Assembly (NCBI GenBank): GCA_022495005.1
Contig: JAGYXB010001414.1
Location: 1,860,001-1,924,000, forward strand
Length of the DNA stretch: 64,000 bases
Source: Rhyacophila brunnea
Lineage: Eukaryota > Arthropoda > Insecta > Trichoptera > Rhyacophilidae
Reading direction: 5' to 3'
Shown here piece after piece: positions 1 to 11,585 of this stretch (positions are counted from its first letter, which is position 1; every line of letters begins with the position of its first letter). The position numbers and the translations under genes are program-made. Below the pieces are notes generated by a model that saw nothing but the letters and a program-made list of their open reading frames with translations, searched no databases and was not told where the DNA came from.

Positions 1-584
1 TGGCGTATGTGAACTATGCCTACAACGTGAAAATATAAAACAAACATACACATTAAAGTGTTTGCCGTACAAGGCTAAGTGACAGAGCATCACAATTAAT
101 TAATTTCACATAAATAACGGTGCTATCACCAATCAATTAAGATTATATTAATGGTCCTATTAATTTCACCTTATTGGTTTTATCTACGATTCATGATGTC
201 ATAGATGATGTGACGTTAAGATTTCTGACGTAGTTGTTTACTGAGATATTTTACACCATTCCTGGTAATAAATGTTCATTCGATATAGAGTTAACGATGG
301 TAATTTGTAAGATATCACGTCATATAAAATACCTATACCAAACAATACAATTTTTTTTGTTATATTTGTTGGTAGAAATATCCACTAGAATAAAACACAG
401 ACTGATTATCGCCAATTATCTAGTTTTGATGCAAACTTCTCGATAGGTCGTTGATGCTGGGTTTGTAGTCTGAAATTGGAGTTCAATTTCATAACATAAA
501 AATTCACAACATAACAAATTAACAATCATTCTAATATAAGTTATTAAAACACAGATGAATTATTGAAATTAATTATAATCATAA
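1..584. other. AT-rich sequence, no gene recognised
   Basis: I see only AT-rich sequence with short open frames that lack any recognisable motif. No terminal repeats, tRNA boxes or coding signal stood out. Confidence 0.5.
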
Positions 585-949
585 GCCGAAGTTGATCCAC
601 TGCTAGACGGATGTCTTCTCTAGCTCCTTATACTCTTCTCGGTCCCTAGCTATTCGATGCCATCTATATATATAATGAACTTTATGAATTCGTCTGTGTA
701 GCGCGTTTTAGTGCGTATTTGTGATTGTTTAGTGTAACTGTTTGGTTTAATTGTCAATTTTCCTAGCAACATGTTCAGCTTATAGCCATTTATTCGCTTA
801 TACATTGATTTATTTTATGGTCTTTCCGTGTAATGCCCTATACGTAATTTTTCATCCGACGTTACACTATTTATTTAAGGGTCCACAATTCACATGCACT
901 GGTTGCATACATTGGTTGTAAACTTTACGCTTACAGCGGGAGGTCACTT
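585..949 (-). mobile_element. Diverged RTE-type LINE 3' fragment
   Basis: Read on the minus strand this is an old copy of the same LINE 3' region seen at 23450-23760 and 54033-54796. Shared landmarks in order are the terminal block around GATCCACTGCTAGA near 594, the TCTTCTCGGTCCC block near 632, the AATTCGTCtgTgtAGCG block near 685 and the GGTTGTAAACTTTACGCTTA block near 915, which matches GGTTGAACACCCTACGCTTA at 54205. The reading frame is destroyed. 5'-truncated and without visible target duplication. Assignment to RTE rests on similarity to the better preserved copies in this window; the age is inferred from the divergence. Confidence 0.62.
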
Positions 950-2019
950 AAAGGAGAAAAAAGTGAACCAACAGCCAAATTATATTTAATAGTAATAATA
1001 TTGACTAGAGTTTACTAATATTTATTATATTATGTTTGATTGCAATATTTTTTTTAAAACGTGCAGGCATAGTTCGTTATCGAAACACTTCAATTTATAC
1101 CTATCTTTTAAAATATGTAGGGTTTTAAGAAATATCTGAAAATAAAACTTTTTTACCAACAAAAAGCATCGCCTAATCGACGTCGATTATCCAGGATTGC
1201 TTGGTAAACAGCGGCGTCAAATTGGCGTCGGCTCCCTAATAAAATATATTTAATTATATAGAAATATTTTGTTTGGTATTCAGTTATTAAACCTTGTAAT
1301 CAGGCCATATTTTTTATTATTGATCTTCTTATGGATGACGATGTCTTTACCTACCAGGGGCACCTAGCGGGAAAAAACGAAGCGTACAATTTGAGACATT
1401 TTTTTGATAATTTACAATTTCAACTGTGTTAATTATTAAATATGCATCTGAAAACATTAAAAAGAAAAATATTTTTTATTTTAAGTCAAAGATAAACTTA
1501 CAATTGTAAAAATGTAATAAAATGTGAATTTATTACATTAAATAAGTAAGTAGATATATTTTATGATCATATTTATTTTGACACGTAATATTCATCATTG
1601 ATTATCATCAATGTCGTAATAAAGAGAGTCATAGCCTTCCTTCTCACTTCCTCTGTCTTTCACCCAACTATCGGAACCGATCGCTCTAGCATTTTTGTCG
1701 TCACCACTCCTGAACTTTGAATTTGGCAATCTGATAGACGCCTTTCGGCAGCTGGACACTGTTCATTCTTCTTGTTATATGGTGGGCTTATCAAAGTACA
1801 TTATATAATTTACCAACATGACATACAGCAGAACGTCAATTATCTGAAATAATTACGATACAAAAAATGAGTTGAATGAATAGTTTGGAATAAAAAAATA
1901 AATATCAGTAGGTTGAGTTGAGTACATGGTTAGTAAACTGTTATGAATTGGATGACCATTTACTCTGTTTAGGAGTGAAAATGGTAATTTATCAAAAGTA
2001 TAGAATTTACCATTTGAAT
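950..2019. other. AT-rich sequence, no gene recognised
   Basis: Short GC-richer patches near 1170-1240 and 1620-1790 do not give a convincing exon in any frame. No element ends were recognised. Confidence 0.45.
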
Positions 2020-2063
2020 ATTCTTGCAATTTGACATAATAACATTATGTCAATTGCAAGAAT
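2020..2063. repeat. Near-perfect 20 bp hairpin
   Basis: The left arm ATTCTTGCAATTTGACATAA (2020) and the right arm TTATGTCAATTGCAAGAAT are inverted copies separated by only a few bases, with one T missing in the right arm. It could be a very small foldback MITE or the terminal hairpin of a lost element. No flanking duplication is evident. Confidence 0.7.
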
Positions 2064-2220
2064 GTTCAAGAAAATCTTCTCTAGAAGATGGAGCCTAAAT
2101 GTAATAAAATAATTAAATTATTCATTCAATTAGATGCAAGTAATGTTACATTGCAGATTAATTTTATAAAAACTTTTCATTTTAACTTCACCAAAAAAAA
2201 TCGTATATGATTATATTATA

Positions 2221-2720
2221 CCAGCTGTATCACCCGGCGCTGCCCGGGAGTGGAATGGTTTAATATTTGAATATAAACATTCTAAATTTAATACGTAGAG
2301 TGCAAAGGATTTAGTTAAAAAAGTAAAAAAATATAATATTAGAGATTTTTATTTTTATTTAAATATCTTAAAAAGTAATACATATTTAATGTATTACTTC
2401 AAGGCTTTTCTATATAATATAAATATCCGATTCATCATCCAGGGCTATTCGATACACAATATTTTTGTGGCTTTTCCATTTGATGTCAAAATATAATATA
2501 CATGTTTACTACTCCCCACTCTTGATGCCGCTACATACAATTATTGTCCATGAGTGAAGCATTTCGATCTTGTGGCAGCACTACATCGCCTGCGCCAACC
2601 TGCCGATTAGCGATTCCATTATCACAATTATTTGCATCGAACTTTGCTATTTGACCTCCGATCGAGCTGAAATAAACGCTAATATTTTTTAAATGTACAC
2701 ATTCTGGCGACATTTTCAAT
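2221..2720 (-). mobile_element. Helitron 3' end with helicase C-terminus
   Basis: On the minus strand the segment ends CTGG followed by T, which fits the CTRR-T terminus of Helitrons. It is preceded by a GC-rich hairpin, CCCGGGCAGCGCCGGG, about 10 bases upstream. Just upstream (about 2440-2550) the minus strand encodes the end of a PIF1-like helicase: an HGQ codon run, an in-frame TAA, then LYVAASRVGSS, the conserved C-terminal signature, followed by ILTSNGKAT. The stop and lost upstream domains make it a dead 3' fragment. It differs from the Helitron at 42388-46068 (different 3' hairpin and terminus), so it is a second family. The upstream limit is uncertain. Confidence 0.66.
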
Positions 2721-3688
2721 AAAAAATGAGGGTTGCAGCATTATCTTCCGCATTTCAAGGCCCTGTATGCGGCGCCCTTTTCCCGCAAAAACCGTAAAAC
2801 TGTCCCCGGGGTGCAATGGGTTAAATGTAAAATTTGAAACCCCAACCACGCACTCCGGCTCGTCGGCCTCCGTCTACTGTCGAAATTTGACTGCGCGTGT
2901 GGATTTAAAAAGATAGAAACATCCAAATATATTATTCAAATTATAGTATAGATTTTTGCGAATTCAACCACTAAACTCTTTATATCAATTGCTGAAAAAT
3001 ATAACGCGCCGTTAAACTTTATTCTGAAAAAGTATTTTTATCGAAATACCTAGACGTGAAAGTGCCTATTGCAATTTGCAAAAGAGCATTTTTGTATGGC
3101 TTTTGCAAATGCATGTCTGGCACTAAGAATGATTTGACCTCATTTTAGTGTCTAGGAATTTGCATAAACTATTTGTCATCGTTGTTGTGAATTCAAAGTA
3201 TTTTAACGGGCGCCGCTTTTTGACAACCATCATAAAAAATATTGTAAATTCATGATGTCTGTTGGAAAACTTACATTTGCGTCATCAGTGGAAAACAAAA
3301 CTCACACATATAAATGTACATAATATGACAGCATTAAAAAAATAATTTTTTACCGTTTTAGAAAAATAACTGTATATGAATGGAAACAACTAGTAAAGTT
3401 TAACTCATCACGGTAGCCATGTTTTTTGCCGTAAATAGAGAAAAATATTATTTATCTTATAATGTGCGTATTTTTTTTTCATTTTTCCATTCCTGCTGCG
3501 TTTCTTTCCAAAAAAGTCGTCTGGAATTGAAGTTGCTATGATTTTTCCCCAGCGAAAAAATCCAGTTAAAGTTCAATTAGGAAAAAATTAAATAAATCAG
3601 TATACGCCATCTTCGTCAGCATAAGTATAAGCAACAATATTTTTTATTGAAAATACATAAATAGTTTCAGAAACAGGTTGGAACCGAG
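2721..3688. other. No gene recognised; GC-rich patch at 2750-2900
   Basis: The GC-richer block 2750-2900 may be further Helitron-derived sequence upstream of the helicase remnant, but no motif proves it. The rest is AT-rich and featureless to me. Confidence 0.4.
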
Positions 3689-4371
3689 TAGAGATTGCAA
3701 TACCGGTATTCAATTATTTATCGATACCGAAATACCGGTTTCGAAAATCCAAAATTCCGGTATTTTCAGTATTAAGAAAGCATACACGCATATGTTTTTT
3801 AACAATGAATTCAATGTTATTTTTTCCTTACTAACTACTATATTATTGTATATTATTAAATTTATTATAAGTATAAGTTCTATGCTGCCAAAATAGAAAT
3901 ATATGAACTGCCACCTAGAAAAGTTATATAATATTAAAACAAAATCTCTCATGTCGCGATGAATAAATATATTTCAAAAAAGAAAACATTCGTTGCAAAT
4001 ATTTCCAATTATTATTTTTTTTAAGTATAATTTTACTATTGATCCAGTGTTGATAGAAAGTACATTCAACAAACGTTGAATTTTAGAGAGATTTTTCTGT
4101 ACCCGGACTTATAGTATTATTAGTAAAAATTAGCAGTTTTAAAATATTATGATCTATACATATTTACAAGTTAGTAGTTTAGTAGTTCAATATAATAGGA
4201 AATGTAGGTAGGTACTTTAGGTTGCTATAAAATAGTGTTTCATATAGATTTTAATTGTTATGTTTATTGAGAGCTACTTTTTTTTCTATAATTTGTTTTC
4301 ATGAATACTGGTATTAATACCGAAATACCGGTATTTATATATTAATTCGTTATTGCAAATTGCAATCCCTA
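3689..4371. mobile_element. Non-autonomous hAT element (TAGGGATTGCAATACCGG family)
   Basis: Ends are TAGAGATTGCAATA at 3689 and, inverted, TAGGGATTGCAAT at 4371. Subterminal regions carry repeated ACCGGTATT-type motifs in both orientations. Flanks GAACCGAG (3681-3688) and GTACCGAG (4372-4379) match at 7 of 8 positions, the 8 bp duplication expected of hAT. No transposase is encoded; short frames inside are chance. The interior (about 3740-3830) matches, inverted, the right end of the element at 54898-57033, so both are one family. The TAGGGAT start resembles the Ac-type hAT terminus. Confidence 0.82.
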
Positions 4372-4379
4372 GTACCGAG

Positions 4380-6621
4380 TGAGATTCGAGCACAAAATAT
4401 TTGTTGGAATTTGGAGGAATCTTACATTTAGTAACGTTAGTATAACTTTATGAAACATGAGCTGTGGCAGAATTCTCGGTATGCTCGCAGGTGTGTGCCT
4501 GTCATTAGATCCACGATCTGATTGGAAATACATATTGAAAAACAACATGTGAATTGTTCAGACGATAGATTCGAACGTACAATACTTCATAAATGGACAC
4601 ATTACTACTCGTTCATCGTTAGCTTGATAATAAGTGTCAAATATTATTTTAAAACGTCTTTAAAAAAACAAAACAAAAAATTGACAACTAATTTACTCCA
4701 GTCAAAACAAAAAAGATACAATACTGTAAGTATATCTATGAAATATATCAGCTTCATCAATTTCTACAAATCTGTAGTAACTGTACCACTGAGCCAGTGT
4801 GTGTGTCAAAACTCTGTTTTTTTCTGAAAACGAGTCATCTACACATTATTTGGTACCTACTGACATTAATCTTCCAGAGACAAGTAACCTGAGCATCTCG
4901 TAAGTGTTATTTTTTGGCTAAATATATGTTGGGTCTCAGGTACTGATGTATATGGTAGAAATAATATAATTGAATATTTTAGGGGTTATAATAAATAAGC
5001 CAGTTGGATAAAGAATCTATTAAGTACATTTAGTTGGATACCTATTTATCATGCTACCTTTAGGACAAAGATAATACATACTTACTATTTTGTAAAGAAA
5101 AAAAGCGCATGCAATTAATAACAAAGGTAGGTAATATTATATACAATCTTTTTGATTATTTTACTTTTTCAAAAAAAAATTCATTTAGAAATTTAAACTT
5201 CCTATCTAGCCAAAATTAATATTTATTTCGCCACAATGAAAAAAGAGAAACGGTTAAAAGTTTAAAGCGCCGCGGCCATACAAAACGTTATTGTGTTATT
5301 ATTTCATAACTTGCAAAAGCTGTAAAAAACAAGTTTCGTTAGAACAAAAAGCTTCCACAGTTTGGAGCTTTCAATAATACTATAAAGGAAAATAAATACC
5401 GCAAATGTTCAGACCGCCTAGTTCGCAGCGGTGAAACTAAGAACGTTTTGAATTTAACCTTTGAATATTATTCCACCATTTATTTCTATTTAAAATATTG
5501 AGAACTTTCATTTAATTTACATCAATATTAAATTTAATAAATCATCGAACATGCACTGACTAAGTAGTCAGTATTTTTTATTATGTATGTTGATAAAATA
5601 AGATAATTTTGTTGTCACTTAAATTAAGTACCTACTTACATTTATTTAATTTTTAGGGAGATTTTTATTTGGTGTGGTACGTAACAAGCTCCCATTTTCC
5701 AGCGTCTTGTCAAGAAAAAATGTTTGGTAGATACTCTAACTACTATAGATAAATGAATATTATTGCTTGATTGAAGCTTTGGCCATAATATATATATAAA
5801 GCTAGATAAGGGAGTGTACGCAATAGAGTGAAGCGGTAAAAGTTAGAAGATTTGTCGTCGCTATTGTTTAATTATTGGAATAAAAGTATGGATAAGAAAA
5901 TATAATTTGCTTAGAACTAACGATCTGTTTTACAGTGATGCGTAAATTTTATATATTATCTTATGCTTATAAAATTTTAAATTCCTTAAAAGGTTTGATA
6001 ATACGGGTGGGTAGCGAAGTAGCCTTAAACATCATCGTCAGTGTTTATATCGCTTATTGTCGTATCGGCTTGACACGCTTGCACTCCCACCTTTTCATAT
6101 AAGTACCATTCGTAATTGATACTTAGCTGAATGAGCTTATGTTACGTTTGATGACTTGATTGTAATGAGGTAGGAAATAAAGTGACAGTACTAACAATAA
6201 TATGTGGGTTGTAAGTTAATAAAATTACTCTTCTGAAGCCGATGAAATCACACAACATGTGGATCCTGGGATCAACTAACTGTTGAAAATTATTGGGATT
6301 TTAAGATGGTCCAACAAATGCGAATTATTCTAGTTGTGTCTGTAACGCTCGAATCGGCTTATTGACAAGCTTGACAGTCTTACACCAAAAATAGAAATGG
6401 TTCGAATTATCAAATTACTAATACGATGATGACTGCATATTAAATATGCAGTTTCTGATCCCATTCAAAGCAGACTTTTTTAAATCATTGTTTTAGTTTA
6501 AAATAAGGTTTAAAACCGCGCTGGTTTTCATCAGTGATGATAGTTCGAATGTTTCAGATTCGTCTGTGAAGTCCATTCAGCTGTGTTCAGAAATCGTCAG
6601 ATACGTAAATGGAGCATGGCG
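4380..6621. other. AT-rich sequence, no gene recognised
   Basis: No coding signal, tRNA boxes or element termini were recognised. A 101-codon open frame at 4522-4827 has composition and sequence like the surrounding DNA and is probably chance. Confidence 0.45.
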
Positions 6622-6629
6622 GTAGAGCT

Positions 6630-6969
6630 TATGGATTGCAATATCGAATGAAAATACTAATATCAGTAGTTAGGTATTTCCTATTAAATACCGATATTAA
6701 TACCAGTATTCGTGAAATATATGGAAACAACAGAAGTATTTACCAATATATATATAATATCTATAAAATATTATTATTCTTAAGCACATACCACTGCTAG
6801 TCTCCAAGGGCATTGGAGGGAAATGGAAGTAAACCAGACATCGCGTAACCAAACAAAAAATACAGTCATGTTAAACATTTTACATTAATTAATACATTTC
6901 GTTTCCACTTATTTTGGTATCGAAATATACTGGAATACCGATTTTGAAGCACCTGTACTGAAATCCCTA
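6630..6969. mobile_element. Short hAT MITE, same family as 3689-4371
   Basis: Begins TATGGATTGCAATATCG and ends with the complement TAGGGATTTC. Inside the left end are degenerate ATTAATACCAGTATTCG motifs shared with the element starting at 54898. Flanks are GTAGAGCT (6622-6629) and GTAGAGTT (6970-6977), a 7 of 8 match. No coding capacity. Confidence 0.78.
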
Positions 6970-6977
6970 GTAGAGTT

Positions 6978-7329
6978 TAACTAACTGTAAAATGAATATT
7001 GTTAAAATCTTACTGGAATTCACAAGGTTTATAAGATTTCACTGGATGATGTAAGTAGTATGATTAATTTAAACGATAAATTTATGTGGACGTACCTAAG
7101 ATCAACAAAGGTGAAGAGATGATGACGCAACGGGAGACCACGACTCCAGTGGTGGTCGGAGTAGAAAAGGACTTATAAAATCTTGGTGTGTCTAATGATG
7201 ATTAGAGGCAGCCATATGGTTTATTCCGGGTTATAGGGTCAATAATAGTAAGTTTACAAATTTAAATCCATATTATGGTTTGTTATAATAATATGTCTAC
7301 ATCCGTAGTTCAAGTAATCGTTCACACAT
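6978..7329. other. No gene recognised
   Basis: AT-rich, no motif seen. Confidence 0.4.
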
Positions 7330-8424
7330 TGTCATGTTATTTACATGACCACACTTTTGTTATGATGGCAACACAACGTAAAAAAGGCTACCTGAGGACG
7401 CATGCGCACGCCGACTAGTTTGAACAACGGGCGGTTGAACTATTTCCGGCGCAAAAGCGGACGGGGCTTTTTAACTCGAAGGCGAAGCGAGATTGACGCC
7501 CTCAGTTCTTGACGTTCGTATGAGCAACAACGCTCTTAAGTTCCGGGCCTCTGGCCGAAGCACATAGCTCTCCGTTTCTGACGTTCTGACTCGTTTTCTG
7601 GTCGCTTACCGAAGGACGTCCCTCTCAGGCCATGGAGACCGAAGGAAGCCCATGGTCCCGAAACCTTTGAAGACACACGATGGAGGGCCACTCCTCGATT
7701 CCGCCTTGGAAGGAATCGAGGGTGAAAGGAGCTGAGATCATATTTTTATCGTGGTATTTATTTTAATTCATTACGTTACGGTCCACCGAATTAGCATTTT
7801 ATCTGTAAATTGTCTAAATTATCCTATGATAGGCGCTCGTAACGATTAACTTATTATACACCTTTATATTTACACTTTCGCCTGCTATTAATTCTTATAC
7901 ATTAATTATACTTCTGTTAACATTTAATACCCGCGTTTTATTTAATTACCTTTATTATTGTCTCTATGCATTTCATATAGTGGCGCTCAAACCGAGATAT
8001 TTATCATTGCATTTCTATGTATTTTATATTACAGCAATAACCGAATGAATAACGCACACCGACAGGTAACTGAGGCTTTAGAGGTAATGTCAAGTATCCC
8101 ACGACCCTGCATTCCCCGAGTCTTATAGCTCTGCTGCACTCCTATCCTGTCCCATTCCTATCCCATATCCACGCTCCCCATACCCAGGCGCACCTGCCGT
8201 TTCCTCATAATTCCAATCCAAATCCCATTCTATCCATACAATCCTACCCACCTCACCTACTACCTTTTCTTACGTCACAACATATATCTCTAGATATGAA
8301 ATTAGGCAAATTCTACAATGGGCTAAATGCTAAGATTATCTTTAACGGAAACAAATTAATTACGAATATCGAATTAATACAGAAGCATTCAGTTAGTTTA
8401 GTATCTATATATTTAATTATTTGA
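7330..8424 (+). other. Possible decayed LTR-element 5' end
   Basis: A GC- and CpG-richer island (7380-7740) is followed by AT-rich sequence and then by TGGCGCTCAAACCGAG at 7981, which looks like a primer-binding site (TGGCGC start). Downstream, an ATG-headed frame begins at 8045 and stops after 26 codons. An overlapping frame without an ATG runs to about 8424 and is proline/tyrosine-rich in its first half. This could be an LTR plus the start of a gag of a different family from the 9008 element. No second LTR or TG...CA boundary was found, so alternatives are a host promoter/CpG island with first exon or an unrelated repeat. Confidence 0.28.
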
Positions 8425-9003
8425 TAATTTATTTCTTTATTTCATGAGAAAAACAACGTGAAATACTGTATTTTTCACCGTTTTAATTCCCACCGAACGC
8501 GCCATAAAACATCCGAGAATGCTAAATGTCGATAACTGTAGAAAAAAAGTGGAAAACTGAGAAAAATATAGGTAGGAGTTTTCTTGACGTGGTCAAGGTC
8601 TTCTTCGCTGGGCTGTAAACCAAAGAAAAAAAATATTATCTCTCTTGAAATATACGGTTTTTCGAAAAGAAAACATGGTGTTTAATAATAGATTTCTAAC
8701 GTCTAAATTCACTCTATTCAGATTATTTTCTATTGTTATCGGTATTATAATGTAAAACATAATAGAATATTTGTACCATATTTTAGAATTTTATCAAGCA
8801 AAGAATACTTGACCTAAAAGCAGCATCGCATAAATAAAATAAATTGCTTGTGTTTATTTTTAACAAGTAAACCGCAGTAATATAAACTAGTTTAACAATA
8901 ATCCAAGCATGAAAAGCTGCAATTCGGAGATGCATTTTCTACTTATAAATTGACTTGAGTAATTTTTGGATAACATTACAGTTTTTAATAAAAATAAAGT
9001 AGG
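8425..9003. other. No gene recognised
   Basis: AT-rich flank of the LTR element, no motif seen. Confidence 0.4.
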
Positions 9004-9007
9004 TATT
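9004..9007 (+). repeat. Target-site duplication TATT (left)
   Basis: TATT directly precedes the left LTR and recurs at 21786-21789 directly after the right LTR. A 4 bp duplication suits Ty3/gypsy-class integrases. Confidence 0.82.
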
Positions 9008-10599
9008 TGACACGAACAGAAACGCCGACCTTCAGTTAGTGTTTGTGGCGGAGTATGGTTTAACGACATAACTATACAAATCTAGCCTTGTAGTCAATTC
9101 TACTTCTCAATAGCCGTGCGACAACCTCACGACAAGGTACAAACAGGATATATAAGCCCCATGGTTCTAAACTATGGAAGAAGCAGGAATGAAATGGTCG
9201 AAAAAGACCATGAACCGGTAACCAGTAGCGTAATCGTTTAGTAATAGGAAGTAAAATGTACGTTGTTAACCTTTTCTTTGTAAATGTGATAAAAATTTTA
9301 CGTAAAAATCTCGCCTCAGAAAATCGAGACTGCTGAAGTGTGATTGGAACACTGTGACCACAGCCCTCGAAATGTCACGTCGTGAAATTTCAACGCGATC
9401 TATTTTGAATAAAATTTCCGGGAAATCTCCATTAAACTTAGAAAATAAGTTATGGGAGAGATTGTTTACGTAAAATTTAGCAAGTACATGCTTGAATAAC
9501 TTTTATAGAAATAATGGAAATGTATGAAAATTGAAAAAGAAAATTTAATATTTATAAATTTATATACTGTATAATTGTGAATAAAGAATTTTAATACTAA
9601 TTTTATCGCTACAAGATAGAAGCTAACTATCGTTATAAAAATACTGTAAACGCGTACCTATATCTATAGACGCGTAATTATAATTATAGATGTTGTTAAT
9701 GCTATAACTCGCTAACTATTATAAATATATTATAAAAGTAACAATTGGAAAAACTTGAGATTTTGGTATAGATGGGTTTCTACCCATAAACAGTAATAAA
9801 TCTTAAACGCATCCTAAGTAATAAAAGAATCAAAAATCGCAACTAAAAATACGAATTATCATGCGACCTTGAACTTTAAAACAGATCTATTTCAGGCAAA
9901 AACACGGCCCAGCTGTGCTAGCTCGCGAGGTAAAAATAGATTCAAGGTTACATTCAAATTACTATGTAAAGGCTACCATGCAAGATTAAATAAGTTAGTA
10001 ACTGCTCATGTATAACATCTTGTTAGAATTAAGCATTTATATACTTAAGTGGAAATGTTAAGTATAATATTATAGTATTTTCACGTAATAATGTTCGTCC
10101 GAAAAGTAAATATCGAATGAGAAAGTTTCTGCGGGACCAAACAGTTTTATTAAAACTTAGTAAAATTCTATTGGCCTAAAAAGGCCAAGAGTGGTGGAAA
10201 GGACCAGCACGTGGGTGTCAACCTTTCGTTCTGACGTTTTAAATTTAAAGACTGCCATCCCCTTATCTAGTACACGAATACCTATTCCGATACCTCGTTG
10301 GAAAGCTAAAAACTTTTCCCTTCGTTTGAACACGAAAAATCATATAAAATCAACTATTTTGCTTACGTCATCGTAACGACGCATTTGATAAACTTGTTCA
10401 AGAGGGTGTTTAAAACATCCCTATTGAAACTTTATTTTGTGAAAATAAGGTAGAGTAAATTTAACCCGACTAAAGTAGAAGATATCTCTATTAGAAAGTT
10501 GTCAAGAACGGGAGATATACGTAAATTTATCCCGTGAGAGAGAGATATAGATCTGCTATCCCTTACGGACTGTTTCCTGTTAAACCTCTATCCAGAGGG

Positions 10600-10634
10600 T
10601 ATAAAAGGTGACATCTTTTTCCGTAAATTCATTA
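10600..10634 (+). promoter_or_regulatory. Core promoter of the left LTR
   Basis: TATAAAAG starts at 10600 and an arthropod-type initiator TCATTA lies at 10629, with the initiator A 31 bases after the first T of the TATA box, the standard spacing. A GC-rich segment follows. Both elements are unchanged in the right LTR. Confidence 0.72.
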
Positions 10635-10761
10635 GTTTCTACACTTTTCACCAGCGATCTTCAGCAAAGCAGCAGTCCTCACTGCGAGCTTGTGAGACAT
10701 GGTTCTCGGTAAATTCGCGATTAATACCTTAAGTAAGTCCCCTTCGGCGGGCAAAAACGAA

Positions 10762-10850
10762 GCGCGAATACCACGTATCTGTCGGTAGTGACGTATGCCG
10801 CTAAAAATGGCGCGAATACCACGTATCTGCCGGTAGTGACGCACGTCGCG
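10762..10850 (+). repeat. 48 bp tandem duplication inside the LTR
   Basis: Two copies start with GCGCGAATACCACGTATCTG-like sequence at 10762 and 10810. They lie about 130 bases after the predicted transcription start. The same pair is present in the right LTR (about 20976-21064). Confidence 0.8.
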
Positions 10851-11012
10851 GAGTAACTTTATTTTTTATTACGCATCATACGAGGTGACGTAATCGGAAT
10901 AAAATACGTGATCGGATTTGTTTTATAAAAACAAATTAATAAACTCAGTTTGTAATAATAAATTTTACAAATCATTTCGGAATTATAAAATAAATTTTTG
11001 AAACTTTATTAA

Positions 11013-11092
11013 GTAAACATAATTATAAAAACAAATTTTAGTAAATAAAATTGTAAACATTAACAAACCTTTTGTAAACAAGTTTGTAAACA
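11013..11092 (+). promoter_or_regulatory. Cluster of GTAAACA motifs in LTR
   Basis: GTAAACA occurs at 11013, 11053, 11074 and 11086, with the related GTAAATA at 11041. This heptamer is the core of the forkhead (FOX) binding consensus RYAAAYA. The region is extremely AT-rich, so some copies are expected by chance. The right LTR keeps these and gains one by a T to G change (AAATATTTGTAAACATAC). Confidence 0.35.
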
Positions 11093-11575
11093 CAAATAAA
11101 TATTTTTAAACATACTGTGAACATAAATAAATTTTATAAACAACAATAAAATAAATTTTATTCTTTTTATAAACCCAACTCTATGTGACTAAAGAATAAT
11201 TTATATTTTTTCTTACGGGAAAATATTTCGTGAAATAAAAATATTCAAAGAATATCTGCGTATACATTCTCCGAGTTAGGTGTGACTTTTTGGAAACTTG
11301 TGAAAGATTTCACAGAGATCCTATAGTGAACAAATAAATGGTTTACTGATACTTTAATGAGATTTAATTACGGGAACAATGACAGTTAACTTTATTGTGA
11401 AACCGTGAACTCTAGAACCTGAATAAATTCGGCACCACACCAGCTGAGAGTTTTATTTGGGAATTCAAAAGTTGTGATACTACAAAGGAGATCCACCCTC
11501 CTAGTTCATCACTAGTCTCCTCAGTGACGGCCCGGTAGCATTATTGAGCTAGCCGTGAGCCGGGTCATGTCATTA

Positions 11576-11585
11576 TGGCGCCCAA
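11576..11585 (+). promoter_or_regulatory. Candidate primer-binding site
   Basis: TGGCGCCCAA begins 3 bases after the left LTR. The TGGCGCCC start is complementary to a tRNA 3' CCA end of the tRNA-Lys type used by gypsy-like elements. Only about 10 bases match, so the tRNA identity is tentative. Confidence 0.6.

Larger units (their letters stand above)
9008..11572 (+). repeat. Left LTR (2565 bp)
   Basis: Nearly identical to 19221-21785. Features in order: TGACA terminus, TATA box near 10600, initiator near 10630, a 48 bp direct repeat at 10762-10850, a cluster of GTAAACA motifs at 11013-11092, and TGTCA terminus. With transcription starting near 10631, U3 would be about 1620 bp and R plus U5 about 940 bp, unusually long. 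Short open frames inside (10191-10376 plus; 10632-10844 minus) exist in both LTRs. The minus one is created by the 48 bp repeat; neither looks like a gene. Confidence 0.93.

Noticed and set aside
10191..10376. 61-codon frame present identically at 20405-20590
   Set aside because: It lies in the LTR U3 region, upstream of the promoter, and is identical only because the LTRs are copies. No domain.
10632..10844. 70-codon minus frame with a repeated RHYRQIRGIRA motif
   Set aside because: The motif comes from translating the 48 bp direct repeat antisense; it carries no independent coding evidence.
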